DNA of 9,427 nucleotides from Dehalococcoidia bacterium. Lineage in GTDB: Bacteria; Chloroflexota; Dehalococcoidia; SZUA-161. The notes under the pieces are model-generated. The model saw only the letters and a program-made list of their open reading frames with translations. It was not told the origin of the DNA and made no database searches. Of the stretch, positions 1-5,195 are shown one piece after another (the first letter of the stretch is position 1; each line of letters begins with the position of its first letter). A program made the translations under genes and the position numbers. The stretch covers positions 1,142,007 to 1,151,433 of the forward strand of contig CP070819.1 of NCBI GenBank assembly GCA_020344295.1, given 5' to 3'.

Positions 1-158
1 CCGGCGACGGGCTCGCAGGTCTCCTGCGCTCCTCCGCACTCCGGCCTCTCCTCCAACAGGCAGACGCTCAGTCCGCACTTGGACAGGTACGCAGCCGTGG
101 TTGTGCCGTTGTGGCCCGCACCGATGATGACTACATCGTACCTTTCTTCCTTACCCAT
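1..158 (-). CDS. COG1233-type FAD-dependent oxidoreductase (phytoene desaturase-like), 5' part only
   Basis: Only the first 52 codons are in the window; the gene continues past the left edge. Translation of the minus strand gives an N-terminal Rossmann FAD-binding fold: a YDVVIIGAGHNG segment (dinucleotide motif GxGxxG at about residues 13-18), then the second strand ending in acidic residues (CLLEERPECGGA, about 33-44), which would hold the FAD ribose. GAGHNG followed by a GGA motif is the usual opening of the phytoene-desaturase / COG1233 amine-oxidase-like flavoproteins, which oxidise or isomerise hydrophobic substrates such as carotenoid precursors. The substrate cannot be judged from this fragment. 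The ATG start at 156-158 is supported by an AGGAGG site 5-6 nt upstream. The gene has its own promoter (221-249) with an inverted repeat over the -35 box, so it is probably regulated apart from the upstream minus-strand gene. Confidence 0.85.
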   Translation of the reverse strand, partial: MGKEERYDVVIIGAGHNGTTTAAYLSKCGLSVCLLEERPECGGAQETCEPVA

Positions 159-220
159 TACTGCCTCCTTCCTGCCACCTAACGTAATGTAGACAGCACG
201 ATATACGCCTAGATTCATGG

Positions 221-249
221 ATAATACTACTAATATCCCATCCTGTAAA
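221..249 (-). promoter_or_regulatory. Sigma70-type promoter of the FAD oxidoreductase gene
   Basis: On the minus strand a -35 box TTTACA (244-249) and a -10 box TATTAT (221-226) are separated by exactly 17 nt. Each box differs from consensus at one position. Transcription would start near 214, giving a leader of about 56 nt before the ATG at 158. The -35 box shares four bases with the perfect inverted repeat at 246-267. Confidence 0.65.
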
Positions 250-267
250 TAGTGCACTCACTATTTA
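246..267. promoter_or_regulatory. Perfect 9+9 bp inverted repeat, likely operator
   Basis: The left arm TAAATAGTG (246-254) and right arm CACTATTTA (259-267) are exact reverse complements separated by 4 nt (CACT). The repeat overlaps the -35 box of the minus-strand promoter at 221-249. That position suits a repressor that blocks RNA polymerase or an activator that touches it. The small MerR/BldC-like regulator encoded at 391-651 is the obvious candidate ligand because it lies directly upstream, but nothing in the sequence proves the pairing. No T-run follows on either strand, so this is not a terminator. Confidence 0.6.
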
Positions 268-301
268 TCCTTCCTTGTTCTTTGATTACCACAAAACAAA
301 G

Positions 302-354
302 CAAAAAAACAGCGAACCTGAAGTAATTCCCGCAGTCTTATTCAGGCGCGCTGT
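302..354 (-). terminator. Intrinsic terminator of the HTH regulator gene
   Basis: Read on the minus strand, ACAGCGCGCCTGAA (354 to 341) pairs with TTCAGGTTCGCTGT (322 to 309) at 12 of 14 positions across an 18-nt loop, and a run of seven T follows at once (309 to 303). It starts about 37 nt after the stop codon of the regulator at 391. It should insulate that gene from the FAD oxidoreductase gene downstream. The long loop is slightly unusual. Confidence 0.7.
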
Positions 355-390
355 TGTAATCGCTATTCAGGTTATTTCAGTAGCCTATGG

Positions 391-651
391 TCAATGGCCA
401 CTCAGTTTATTTGTCTTCGTCTGGCGGTACTTGGGTTGATCCATGATCAATGCAGCTACATCCTCAGCCTTGAACCTGCGATGGCCACCAAGGCCGACGC
501 GATATTCCTTTATCAGGCCCCGCGCACTCCACCGCCTCAGTGTATTGCTGTGAATGTTGAGCAGCTGACATGCCTCACTTATCGTAAGCATTGGGCTGGG
601 CAACATTTCCTTATCAGCCTCTGGTTTTATCTTTCGAGTTGCGTTAGCCAT
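391..651 (-). CDS. Small MerR/BldC-type helix-turn-helix transcriptional regulator
   Basis: This encodes an 86-residue DNA-binding protein. Residues about 21-70 (MLTISEACQLLNIHSNTLRR, then the wing with GLGGHRRF and AEDVAALI) form a MerR-superfamily winged helix. The order is a helix-turn-helix with a TLRRW recognition helix, then the GGHRRF wing typical of BldC and excisionase-like proteins. There is no coiled coil or effector domain after the HTH, so it is a stand-alone DNA-binding protein and not a classical metal- or drug-sensing MerR. I chose the ATG at 649-651, which follows a GGAAGGG stretch about 10 nt away. An in-frame GTG at 685-687 would add 12 residues (glycine-rich) but has only a weak site. 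The gene has its own promoter (723-751) and terminator (302-354). It probably acts on a nearby promoter, perhaps at the inverted repeat 246-267; that link is inferred. Confidence 0.85.
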   Translation of the reverse strand: MANATRKIKPEADKEMLPSPMLTISEACQLLNIHSNTLRRWSARGLIKEYRVGLGGHRRFKAEDVAALIMDQPKYRQTKTNKLSGH

Positions 652-722
652 TCCGCCACCGCCCTTCCGGTCGTTTTTGCCGTACACCTTTTGGTGTGCT
701 GATCTATACTAATACTTACTAT

Positions 723-751
723 ATTCTACCACGATTATGATTTTATGGAAA
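723..751 (-). promoter_or_regulatory. Likely promoter of the HTH regulator gene
   Basis: The minus strand carries TTTCCA (746-751) and TAGAAT (723-728) with a 17-nt spacer. The -10 box matches consensus at five of six positions and the -35 box at four of six. Transcription would begin near 716, about 65 nt before the preferred ATG. An imperfect dyad centred near 710 (TATA arms at its ends) overlaps the start region and might serve autoregulation, but it is weak. Confidence 0.5.
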
Positions 752-810
752 GTTAACATCCATGTATGTGACTTATATCTCATTAACAAGGTATGGGACC
801 TGGCCATAGT

Positions 811-1551
811 CTATCGTACAAGTGGAGATGACTCCATGTCGAATGGATTCATCCGCATGGCGAGCGAGAAAAGATACGGGTAATCGCTCTTTAAGTATTT
901 AACGTAGTCAACCCACTGCCGTACCAGTAATACATATGCTCTTTTTATATCATTCGCAAGATGGTTGAGGTCTGAATCGGGCAACTGCGTGAGCTCTTCA
1001 CGTAGTTCTAGTTCATCCGACAGGTGAAATACCGCGCGCAGAAGCTCGGTGAAGGCTTCATGCTCCAACAGAGTAGGATTCTCCAGAATACGTACCAAGA
1101 GTTCCTGCTTTTCTTTAAGAAAGCTGCGCAGTTCCTCTAGATTAACCCCGGTGATATCTATTTTATATTCATAATTTTTCAGGCTCCGGCTGGCATCGGC
1201 GAATTCTTGGTCGCTCCAGGCATTGCTCACGATAAGGTGTTCTCTAATTTTATCGAGGCCGGGGTCGGCGTCCGACAGATACGTCAGGAGCCTTGTCCCG
1301 ACCGAGCTGAAGAAAGTCCCGATGACCATATTTAATTTCTCCAGCCGGATGCGCTTCTCCCTCTCGTTCAGCAGCTGATGTATAATAAGAGTAACCAACA
1401 GGACCTCGATGGGGACGAACGCGATATCTCCCAGCATGAATATGTAAATGTGGTGTGAATCCTGGAATACGGCGTAGTGGATGCCATAGAGTATCAGTGA
1501 TAGCAGGACTAGGGACAACCCGAGCATAACCTGCCAGCTTAAGCGTCGCAT
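811..1551 (-). CDS. Two-helix inner-membrane protein of unknown function
   Basis: The product is 246 residues. Two strongly hydrophobic helices lie near the N-terminus: about residues 5-28 (WQVMLGLSLVLLSLILYGI) and about 38-60 (FMLGDIAFVPIEVLLVTLII). A charged linker (LLNEREKRIRLEKLNMVIG) and a long mostly helical cytoplasmic part rich in Leu and Glu follow. The run GDIAFVPIEVLLVTLIIH looks like the conserved core of a family I recognise from anaerobic Chloroflexota and methanogens, which has no assigned role. There is no kinase, receptor or transport motif. Two ATGs are possible. The first (1555-1557) lies 1 nt after the AGGAGG and is too close; the second (1549-1551) has ideal 7-nt spacing and is preferred. 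The gene is divergent from the small gene at 1702. No clear terminator follows it. Confidence 0.8.
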   Translation of the reverse strand: MRRLSWQVMLGLSLVLLSLILYGIHYAVFQDSHHIYIFMLGDIAFVPIEVLLVTLIIHQLLNEREKRIRLEKLNMVIGTFFSSVGTRLLTYLSDADPGLDKIREHLIVSNAWSDQEFADASRSLKNYEYKIDITGVNLEELRSFLKEKQELLVRILENPTLLEHEAFTELLRAVFHLSDELELREELTQLPDSDLNHLANDIKRAYVLLVRQWVDYVKYLKSDYPYLFSLAMRMNPFDMESSPLVR

Positions 1552-1654
1552 AATCATACCTCCTAGTATTATTCGGTGAAATCTGCGCCCGTCGATAACG
1601 GGGATATGCTGTTAATGACCGATACCTGATGCTGAATATCTGTGATAGTATCCA

Positions 1655-1661
1655 TATTATA
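1655..1661. promoter_or_regulatory. Overlapping divergent -10 elements
   Basis: The heptamer at 1655-1661 reads TATTATA on the plus strand, so TATTAT serves as a -10 towards the 1702 gene and its complement contains a consensus TATAAT towards the membrane protein gene. Neither side has a good -35 box at 17 nt (CTGAAT at 1632-1637 for plus, TTACGC at 1679-1684 for minus). The predicted plus leader is about 35 nt and the minus leader about 98 nt. Support is only motif-level. Confidence 0.4.
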
Positions 1662-1701
1662 GACGTTTCTCGTTGTCGGCGTAATGCAGGAGGTGGGTTC
1701 A

Positions 1702-1923
1702 ATGGATATGGAACAAATGGGTAAACTGAAAGTGCTCTTGGATTACTGGATCAGGCACAACGAGGAGCATGGTGCGGAGTTTAAAGAGTGGGCGGAGAAG
1801 GCGAAAGGATTTGGCGAGACCGCCGTATATGAAGACCTGATGAAAGCGCATGACGAGACGCAGAAAGCCAATGCATCGCTGCTCAGAGCCCTGGAGAAGT
1901 TGACGGGTAAGAAGCAGCATTGA
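1702..1923 (+). CDS. Small charged helical protein, unknown function
   Basis: This encodes 73 residues, nearly all predicted helical and highly charged, with no cysteine, signal peptide or membrane segment. A WIRHNEEHGAEFKEWAEKA stretch near residues 16-34 contains two histidines and several acids that could bind a metal. The C-terminal half (YEDLMKAHDETQKANASLLR) looks like a second helix of a helical hairpin. I think similar short proteins accompany metal-handling or redox genes in anaerobes, but I cannot name a family with certainty. The start is the ATG at 1702, placed 8 nt after the AGGAGG at 1688-1693. An in-frame ATG at 1684 lies upstream of that site and is unlikely to be used. The ferredoxin gene follows 96 nt downstream on the same strand. 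Confidence 0.75.
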   Translation: MDMEQMGKLKVLLDYWIRHNEEHGAEFKEWAEKAKGFGETAVYEDLMKAHDETQKANASLLRALEKLTGKKQH

Positions 1924-1935
1924 CTCTAAGTTACA

Positions 1936-1952
1936 ATCATCTTCCGGATGAT
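1936..1952 (+). other. Short hairpin after the small helical gene
   Basis: ATCATC (1936-1941) and GATGAT (1947-1952) form a 6-bp stem with a 5-nt loop, 13 nt after the stop codon. No T-run follows, so it is at best a weak pause or RNA-stability element between this gene and the ferredoxin. Confidence 0.25.
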
Positions 1953-2019
1953 AATATTGTGTGGTTATCTTAAGGCTAGTTCATGACGAAAGACGAGATT
2001 AGGACAGGAGATTAAGGCA

Positions 2020-2298
2020 ATAGCATACAAGATCATTGTCGAGAAATGCGCTTCCGTTCCCTGGCTCTGTGGTGACTGCCGACCGGAGTGCCCGAACGCG
2101 GCTATAAGTACCGCACATGTCATAGATCCCGATAGATGTACCGAATGCGTTGGCGCCCACGAATCGCCCCACTGTGCCGAGGTATGCTCTGCAGACGCCT
2201 GTGTGCCCGACCCTCAGCATCGTGAGACCAAAGAGCAGTTGCTGGATAAATGGCGCAGGCTGCAACCCGGAGAAGAGCCAGCCGCCGGGACGTATTAG
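2020..2298 (+). CDS. YfhL-type 2[4Fe-4S] ferredoxin with a probable ATA start
   Basis: The frame encodes a 92-residue soluble electron carrier. The first cluster motif is C10-x6-C17-x2-C20-x3-C24-P (residues 10-25). The second is C40-x2-C43-x8-C52-x3-C56 (CTECVGAHESPHCAEVC), the hallmark of YfhL-like ferredoxins. A tail resembling the YfhL end follows, with DPQHRETKEQLLDKW at 64-78. The protein is full length for the family. No ATG, GTG or TTG exists in this frame between the upstream TGA (1984-1986) and the first cluster. The codons just before the conserved part read ATA GCA TAC AAG ATC, exactly where MAYKI would be expected, and an AGGAG site (2006-2010) lies 9 nt before the ATA. I therefore place the start at ATA. 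A sequencing error or an inactivated start remains possible. The gene sits 96 nt after the small helical gene and may be cotranscribed with it. Confidence 0.8.
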   Translation: MAYKIIVEKCASVPWLCGDCRPECPNAAISTAHVIDPDRCTECVGAHESPHCAEVCSADACVPDPQHRETKEQLLDKWRRLQPGEEPAAGTY

Positions 2299-2340
2299 GC
2301 TGTAGGTGAAGGGCATGTCTCCTTCCGCTGATGTAGATGC

Positions 2341-2369
2341 TTGACAAAGGTGGTTCAGCGTCTTAAAGT
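2341..2369 (+). promoter_or_regulatory. Promoter of the SRPBCC-NIPSNAP-ThDP cluster
   Basis: A perfect -35 box TTGACA (2341-2346) and a -10 box TAAAGT (2364-2369, four of six consensus) are separated by 17 nt. Transcription would start near 2377, leaving a leader of about 104 nt before the ATG at 2481. It is the only good promoter seen ahead of the plus-strand cluster that starts at 2481. Confidence 0.6.
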
Positions 2370-2384
2370 GTCTCTTACTCGCTT

Positions 2385-2414
2385 ATTCGGATAACTACTC
2401 CCTGTTTATCCAAT
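2385..2414 (+). promoter_or_regulatory. Inverted repeat in the leader of the main cluster
   Basis: ATT-C-GGATAA (2385-2394) pairs with TTATCCAAT (2406-2414): a 9-bp stem with a single bulged C and an 11-nt loop. It lies just downstream of the predicted transcription start. It could be a repressor site or an RNA hairpin in the leader. A TGACGTCA palindrome lies further on, in the same leader. No T-run follows the hairpin. Confidence 0.35.
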
Positions 2415-2480
2415 TTGTACTTCGGGATGCAAATCTGACGTCATCTATCAAGGTACTTTACGTCGAGGGAGGATCGATCC

Positions 2481-2960
2481 ATGAGAAGTGTGGAAGTGGC
2501 CATCGACATCAATGCGCCGAGAGAGGTAGTGCTCAGAGAGATCTCGGAATATACACACCCCCCAATACTCCATAGCTGGTGCATCAAGTCAGTTAATGTT
2601 CTCGAAGATAAGGACGATGTAAGCATTGCCCTCTGGAAGCTGAAAGTGCTGGGATTTACCCGGGAGGCAAAACAGAAGCAGATTATTACACCTCCCGATA
2701 AAATGACGAATGAGACTATTGGCGGCTTTGCCAGAGGCACGCTGGAGAGCACCTTTCTCTATGAGACGGATGGTGGTACGAGGATAGTAGACAGGATAGA
2801 TGTCAGGGTACCTGGCTTATTCAAGCCGCTCGAGTGGCCGGTGGCCTGGTACACCAGACGGATAACCTGGCGTATATTAATGGACCATAAGAAAGACCTC
2901 GAGTCCCGTTATGGCTCTCCCGGCGGTGAAGGCGATTCACATAAAGGCGAGGAGGAATAG
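2481..2960 (+). CDS. SRPBCC-superfamily (START/polyketide cyclase-like) protein
   Basis: This encodes a 159-residue cytoplasmic protein with no signal peptide. It opens with VEVAIDINAPREVVLREISE (residues 4-23), the usual first strand and helix of SRPBCC/Coq10-type proteins, where the 'INAP' turn leads into the helix closing the ligand pocket. The middle holds alternating strands (ALWKLKVLGF, GTLESTFLYETDGGTRIVDR at 86-105). A long C-terminal helix (EWPVAWYTRRITWRILMDHK) is typical of the fold. These proteins bind hydrophobic ligands; some cyclise polyketides, others carry lipids. There is no catalytic signature that would select one role. The ATG follows GGAGG by 8 nt. The last codons contain the AGGAGG site of the next gene, which starts 5 nt after the stop, so translation is probably coupled. 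As first gene of the cluster it may shuttle or shape the pathway's hydrophobic intermediate. Confidence 0.82.
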   Translation: MRSVEVAIDINAPREVVLREISEYTHPPILHSWCIKSVNVLEDKDDVSIALWKLKVLGFTREAKQKQIITPPDKMTNETIGGFARGTLESTFLYETDGGTRIVDRIDVRVPGLFKPLEWPVAWYTRRITWRILMDHKKDLESRYGSPGGEGDSHKGEEE

Positions 2961-2965
2961 CGATT

Positions 2966-3640
2966 ATGCTCTATCTGCATGAGAACACATATCCATTCAC
3001 TGGAGTGATGGATGAGTATGTTAGGGTTATGGAAACCGATCTGATGCCAGGACTGGATCGCCATATGACGGTAATGGGAGTTTTCCGCGTGGCTTTCAGG
3101 CATCGGGAAACATTTTTCCTGTCCGAGCTGCCCGAGGGTGTTCACAGTCTAGAGGGATTGTCTAACTTTGTGATGCATGAGCGTGACGGGCTGACCTGGC
3201 ACCGTGCGGGATTCAGATACCGTGATGAATGGTTTGACAGCCTGCTGGAAGGACTTCCCTTCTCACCTACGGCGGCAGTGCTCAAAGAACGGAAAAACCA
3301 GGGCGATTTCGTGGGGAATACTCTGTATCATCGTTTGTCCCACAGTGTCTTGCCCGGAAAGACAGATGAGTTCCTCGAGGGTTTTGAGCGGGAGCTGGTG
3401 CCGATCAAAGAAAAGCTTGGCATGAAGCTGGCAGGATGCTATCGCTGGTTCGGTGCCTGTGGGGAATCAGGCGAGATCATTAGCTTCTGGTCGCTGAAGA
3501 ATTGGGCACACTGGGGCCAGATATGTGAGGCACAACTGAAGGAGCAGGAATTCCGGAGATGGATGGATAAAGCGTCAAGCTTGTGTGCCGAATGGAGCTA
3601 CAAATTCTTAATCCCCGTGCCCTACTCCATGCTTCACTAA
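2966..3640 (+). CDS. NIPSNAP-like double-domain protein, copy 1
   Basis: The product has 224 residues and two NIPSNAP-like ferredoxin-fold (dimeric alpha/beta barrel) domains. The N-terminal domain spans about 1-105, starts with LYLHENTYPF and is divergent. The C-terminal domain spans about 117-224 and keeps the family pattern: LPGKTDEF (129-136), then ELVPI and GMKLAGCY (152-159), a GESGEIISFW strand (166-175) and the closing FLIPVPYS. NIPSNAP-fold proteins are small barrels; some act on or bind small organic ligands, many are uncharacterised. The paralogue at 3681 shares both domains and the same signatures, so a tandem duplication on top of an internal one is likely. No catalytic residue is established. 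The start ATG follows AGGAGG (2950-2955), which lies inside the preceding gene. Heteromeric assembly with the next protein is inferred. Confidence 0.82.
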   Translation: MLYLHENTYPFTGVMDEYVRVMETDLMPGLDRHMTVMGVFRVAFRHRETFFLSELPEGVHSLEGLSNFVMHERDGLTWHRAGFRYRDEWFDSLLEGLPFSPTAAVLKERKNQGDFVGNTLYHRLSHSVLPGKTDEFLEGFERELVPIKEKLGMKLAGCYRWFGACGESGEIISFWSLKNWAHWGQICEAQLKEQEFRRWMDKASSLCAEWSYKFLIPVPYSMLH

Positions 3641-3680
3641 GTATTACCAAGGTGAATCTCATCCAGTCGGAGGATACATA

Positions 3681-4424
3681 ATGCTTTATCTCTACGAGAG
3701 TATAACGATCGTCTCCCGGTTACAGGAAGAGTACTGGAAGGTAATGGGCACGGATTACGTGCCCGATGCCGAGAAAAACGGCTTGCGCCTTGTCGGCATG
3801 TTTATGGTGGGCATACACTACAACGAGAACCTGGCTCTCTGGGAGGTAGACGACTGGTCGTCGATCGATCGCCTTCAGGAGTTTCACGATAACGATCTCC
3901 TGGCGAAGTCATGGGAGAGGGAGGCTGTGGACTATAGGACCGACTGGGTTGGCAAGGTACTGGAGCCCGCGCCCTTTTCGCCCACACTGGCCCAGATCAA
4001 GAAGGGCGATTATAAGTCTACGATATACCTTCATACCCTCGCACGTGTCCTGCCCGGCAAGGCCGATGAATATATCAATGCTGTCGGGACCGAGCTTATG
4101 CCCATGGCTCAGAACTGGGGCATGAAGTTGGTGGGTTGTTACAAGTCGGCAGGGGGAACAGCCGGCAGCGGTGAGGTGATAAACATCTGGACGGCGGGCA
4201 ATATCCACAGCGACTGGGTGCAGATCCGGGATAAATCACTAAGCGATCCAGCATACAAAGAGTGGGAGGCCAAGGCCGGACAGTGGCGTCCCAAGGTAGT
4301 ATATCGTTTTCTCTACGGCCTGGTCCCGTACTCGCCCCTGCGCACTCCATTCTTACAGGAGGAGGCAGCAGCGGAGGAGGTGAGGACGGTGGCCATGCCT
4401 GAGGTTGAATGGGGGAAGGAATAA
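3681..4424 (+). CDS. NIPSNAP-like double-domain protein, copy 2
   Basis: This 247-residue paralogue of the preceding protein has the same two-domain plan. Domain 1 covers about 1-108 (LYLYESITIV, then RLVGMFMV and NLALWEVDD near 36-58). Domain 2 covers about 113-218 (LPGKADEY at 124-131, ELMPMAQNWGMKLVGCY ending at 154, GSGEVINIW at 162-170, and a closing FLYGLVPYSPL). It is longer by an acidic 25-residue tail (QEEAAAEEV and VEWGKE) absent from copy 1. Domain 1 here keeps more of the NIPSNAP pattern (G-x-R-L-V-G, then a W at the end of the strand) than in copy 1, so the two copies have diverged unequally. The ATG follows GGAGG by 7 nt; the gap to copy 1 is 40 nt with no promoter. The role is unknown; the likely activity is ligand binding or catalysis on the same intermediate as its partner. 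Confidence 0.82.
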   Translation: MLYLYESITIVSRLQEEYWKVMGTDYVPDAEKNGLRLVGMFMVGIHYNENLALWEVDDWSSIDRLQEFHDNDLLAKSWEREAVDYRTDWVGKVLEPAPFSPTLAQIKKGDYKSTIYLHTLARVLPGKADEYINAVGTELMPMAQNWGMKLVGCYKSAGGTAGSGEVINIWTAGNIHSDWVQIRDKSLSDPAYKEWEAKAGQWRPKVVYRFLYGLVPYSPLRTPFLQEEAAAEEVRTVAMPEVEWGKE

Positions 4425-4474
4425 GCCGTAAGTACATGGCCTTGCAGCTAGCTGAGTAAATAAGGAGGACTATC

Positions 4475-5047
4475 ATGGCTGACGAGCTACCACAGGAAGC
4501 AAAGGAAGTAACCTACCATACGGCAGAGGAGATGCCGGAAGAGATCAAGGATTTGATCTACAAGCAGTGGTTACCTCACACTGTCAGGGGACTCATAGAG
4601 GGAGTGAAAGAGCTTCCCAAGGAGTACCGGGATCACGTCTGGAAGAAGATGTCAGAAGGCTGCAGCGTACTGGGAACGCCCGTATTAGGGATTACGCCGG
4701 GAATGGGTCTGGAGGCATATAAAGAACATGCTTCAGCCTTACAACCACCTTTGGGCCCGAGGACCATCGAGCAGATGGGGGACGTTATTCAAATAGACTA
4801 TCATCATCCTCTGGATAAGGATGGCAAGCCGGTCTGCCATTGCCCCCTGGTAATACTTGGGATGATAGAGCCGTTCCCTGAGCTATGCTGCTGTTCGGTG
4901 AATTTAGGCGCATCCTATGTAGAGACTGCCATGGGAAAGCCGTGCGCAAAAGCAGAGCTGATAGCGAGTCCGCTTACGACAGGTGATACCGTTATTCGGT
5001 ATCTGGTGTACCTTAAACCCCCGGTGTCGACCCAAGAGAGGGGTTAA
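4475..5047 (+). CDS. Cysteine-rich ATC-hydrolase/DUF6144-like protein, copy 1
   Basis: This encodes a 190-residue cytoplasmic protein. The C-terminal half carries a conserved block: CHCPLVILGMIEPFPELCCC (121-140), then a helix, then ELIASPLTTGD (161-171) and a YLVYLKPP strand near 176-183. The CxCP-x12-15-CxC layout followed by an E-L-x-x-SPL-x-x-G segment resembles the L-2-amino-thiazoline-4-carboxylate hydrolase-like and DUF6144 proteins, a heme/4VR-like ligand-binding fold with possible metal-binding cysteines. The N-terminal part (about 1-60) is helical and acidic. Only one cysteine (C63) remains in the region where copy 2 has C-x2-C-x4-C. The ATG follows AAGGAGG at 4462-4468. The enzyme activity is not known, and true ATC hydrolysis is not claimed. 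The neighbouring paralogue suggests a two-subunit protein. Confidence 0.7.
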   Translation: MADELPQEAKEVTYHTAEEMPEEIKDLIYKQWLPHTVRGLIEGVKELPKEYRDHVWKKMSEGCSVLGTPVLGITPGMGLEAYKEHASALQPPLGPRTIEQMGDVIQIDYHHPLDKDGKPVCHCPLVILGMIEPFPELCCCSVNLGASYVETAMGKPCAKAELIASPLTTGDTVIRYLVYLKPPVSTQERG

Positions 5048-5195
5048 GGCTTCTGCTGCTATCCTGCAACTTGGTTGTCTGTTTTATTCCGAGCTAGGGG
5101 AAGCAATTGTAATTTCCATTCGATAAGTCCTTGCCAATGGAGTGACAACGCTACCCCCACATAGAATGGTATACCGTAAATAAAGGGGGGCAAAT

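Noticed and set aside
394..702. Plus-strand open frame of 102 codons over the HTH regulator
   Set aside because: The minus-strand frame encodes a clear helix-turn-helix protein with promoter, start and terminator; the plus frame has none of these.
755..810. Terminator after the membrane protein gene
   Set aside because: A short TATGG/CCATA hairpin exists near 792-808, but no T-run follows on the minus strand.
1250..1702. Long minus-strand open frame (150 codons) overlapping the membrane protein gene
   Set aside because: It overlaps a better supported gene in another frame, has an Arg- and Pro-rich composition with no domain, and lacks a good ribosome binding site; it is a shadow frame.
1983..2015. 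ATG at 1983 as the start of the ferredoxin by frameshift (10-codon frame ending in TAA at 2013)
   Set aside because: No slippery site or strong ribosome binding site was seen, and the AGGAG at 2006-2010 points to initiation downstream at 2020.
1999..2347. Minus-strand frames opposite the ferredoxin
   Set aside because: The plus-strand frame has both Fe-S cluster motifs and the YfhL-like tail, so the antisense frames are shadows even though the ferredoxin lacks a standard start codon.
5048..5195. Possible promoter or terminator between the two Cys-rich genes
   Set aside because: TAGAAT near 5164 has no acceptable -35 box at 16-18 nt, and the only hairpin (CAAC-GTTG) has a 4-bp stem, so neither is supported.
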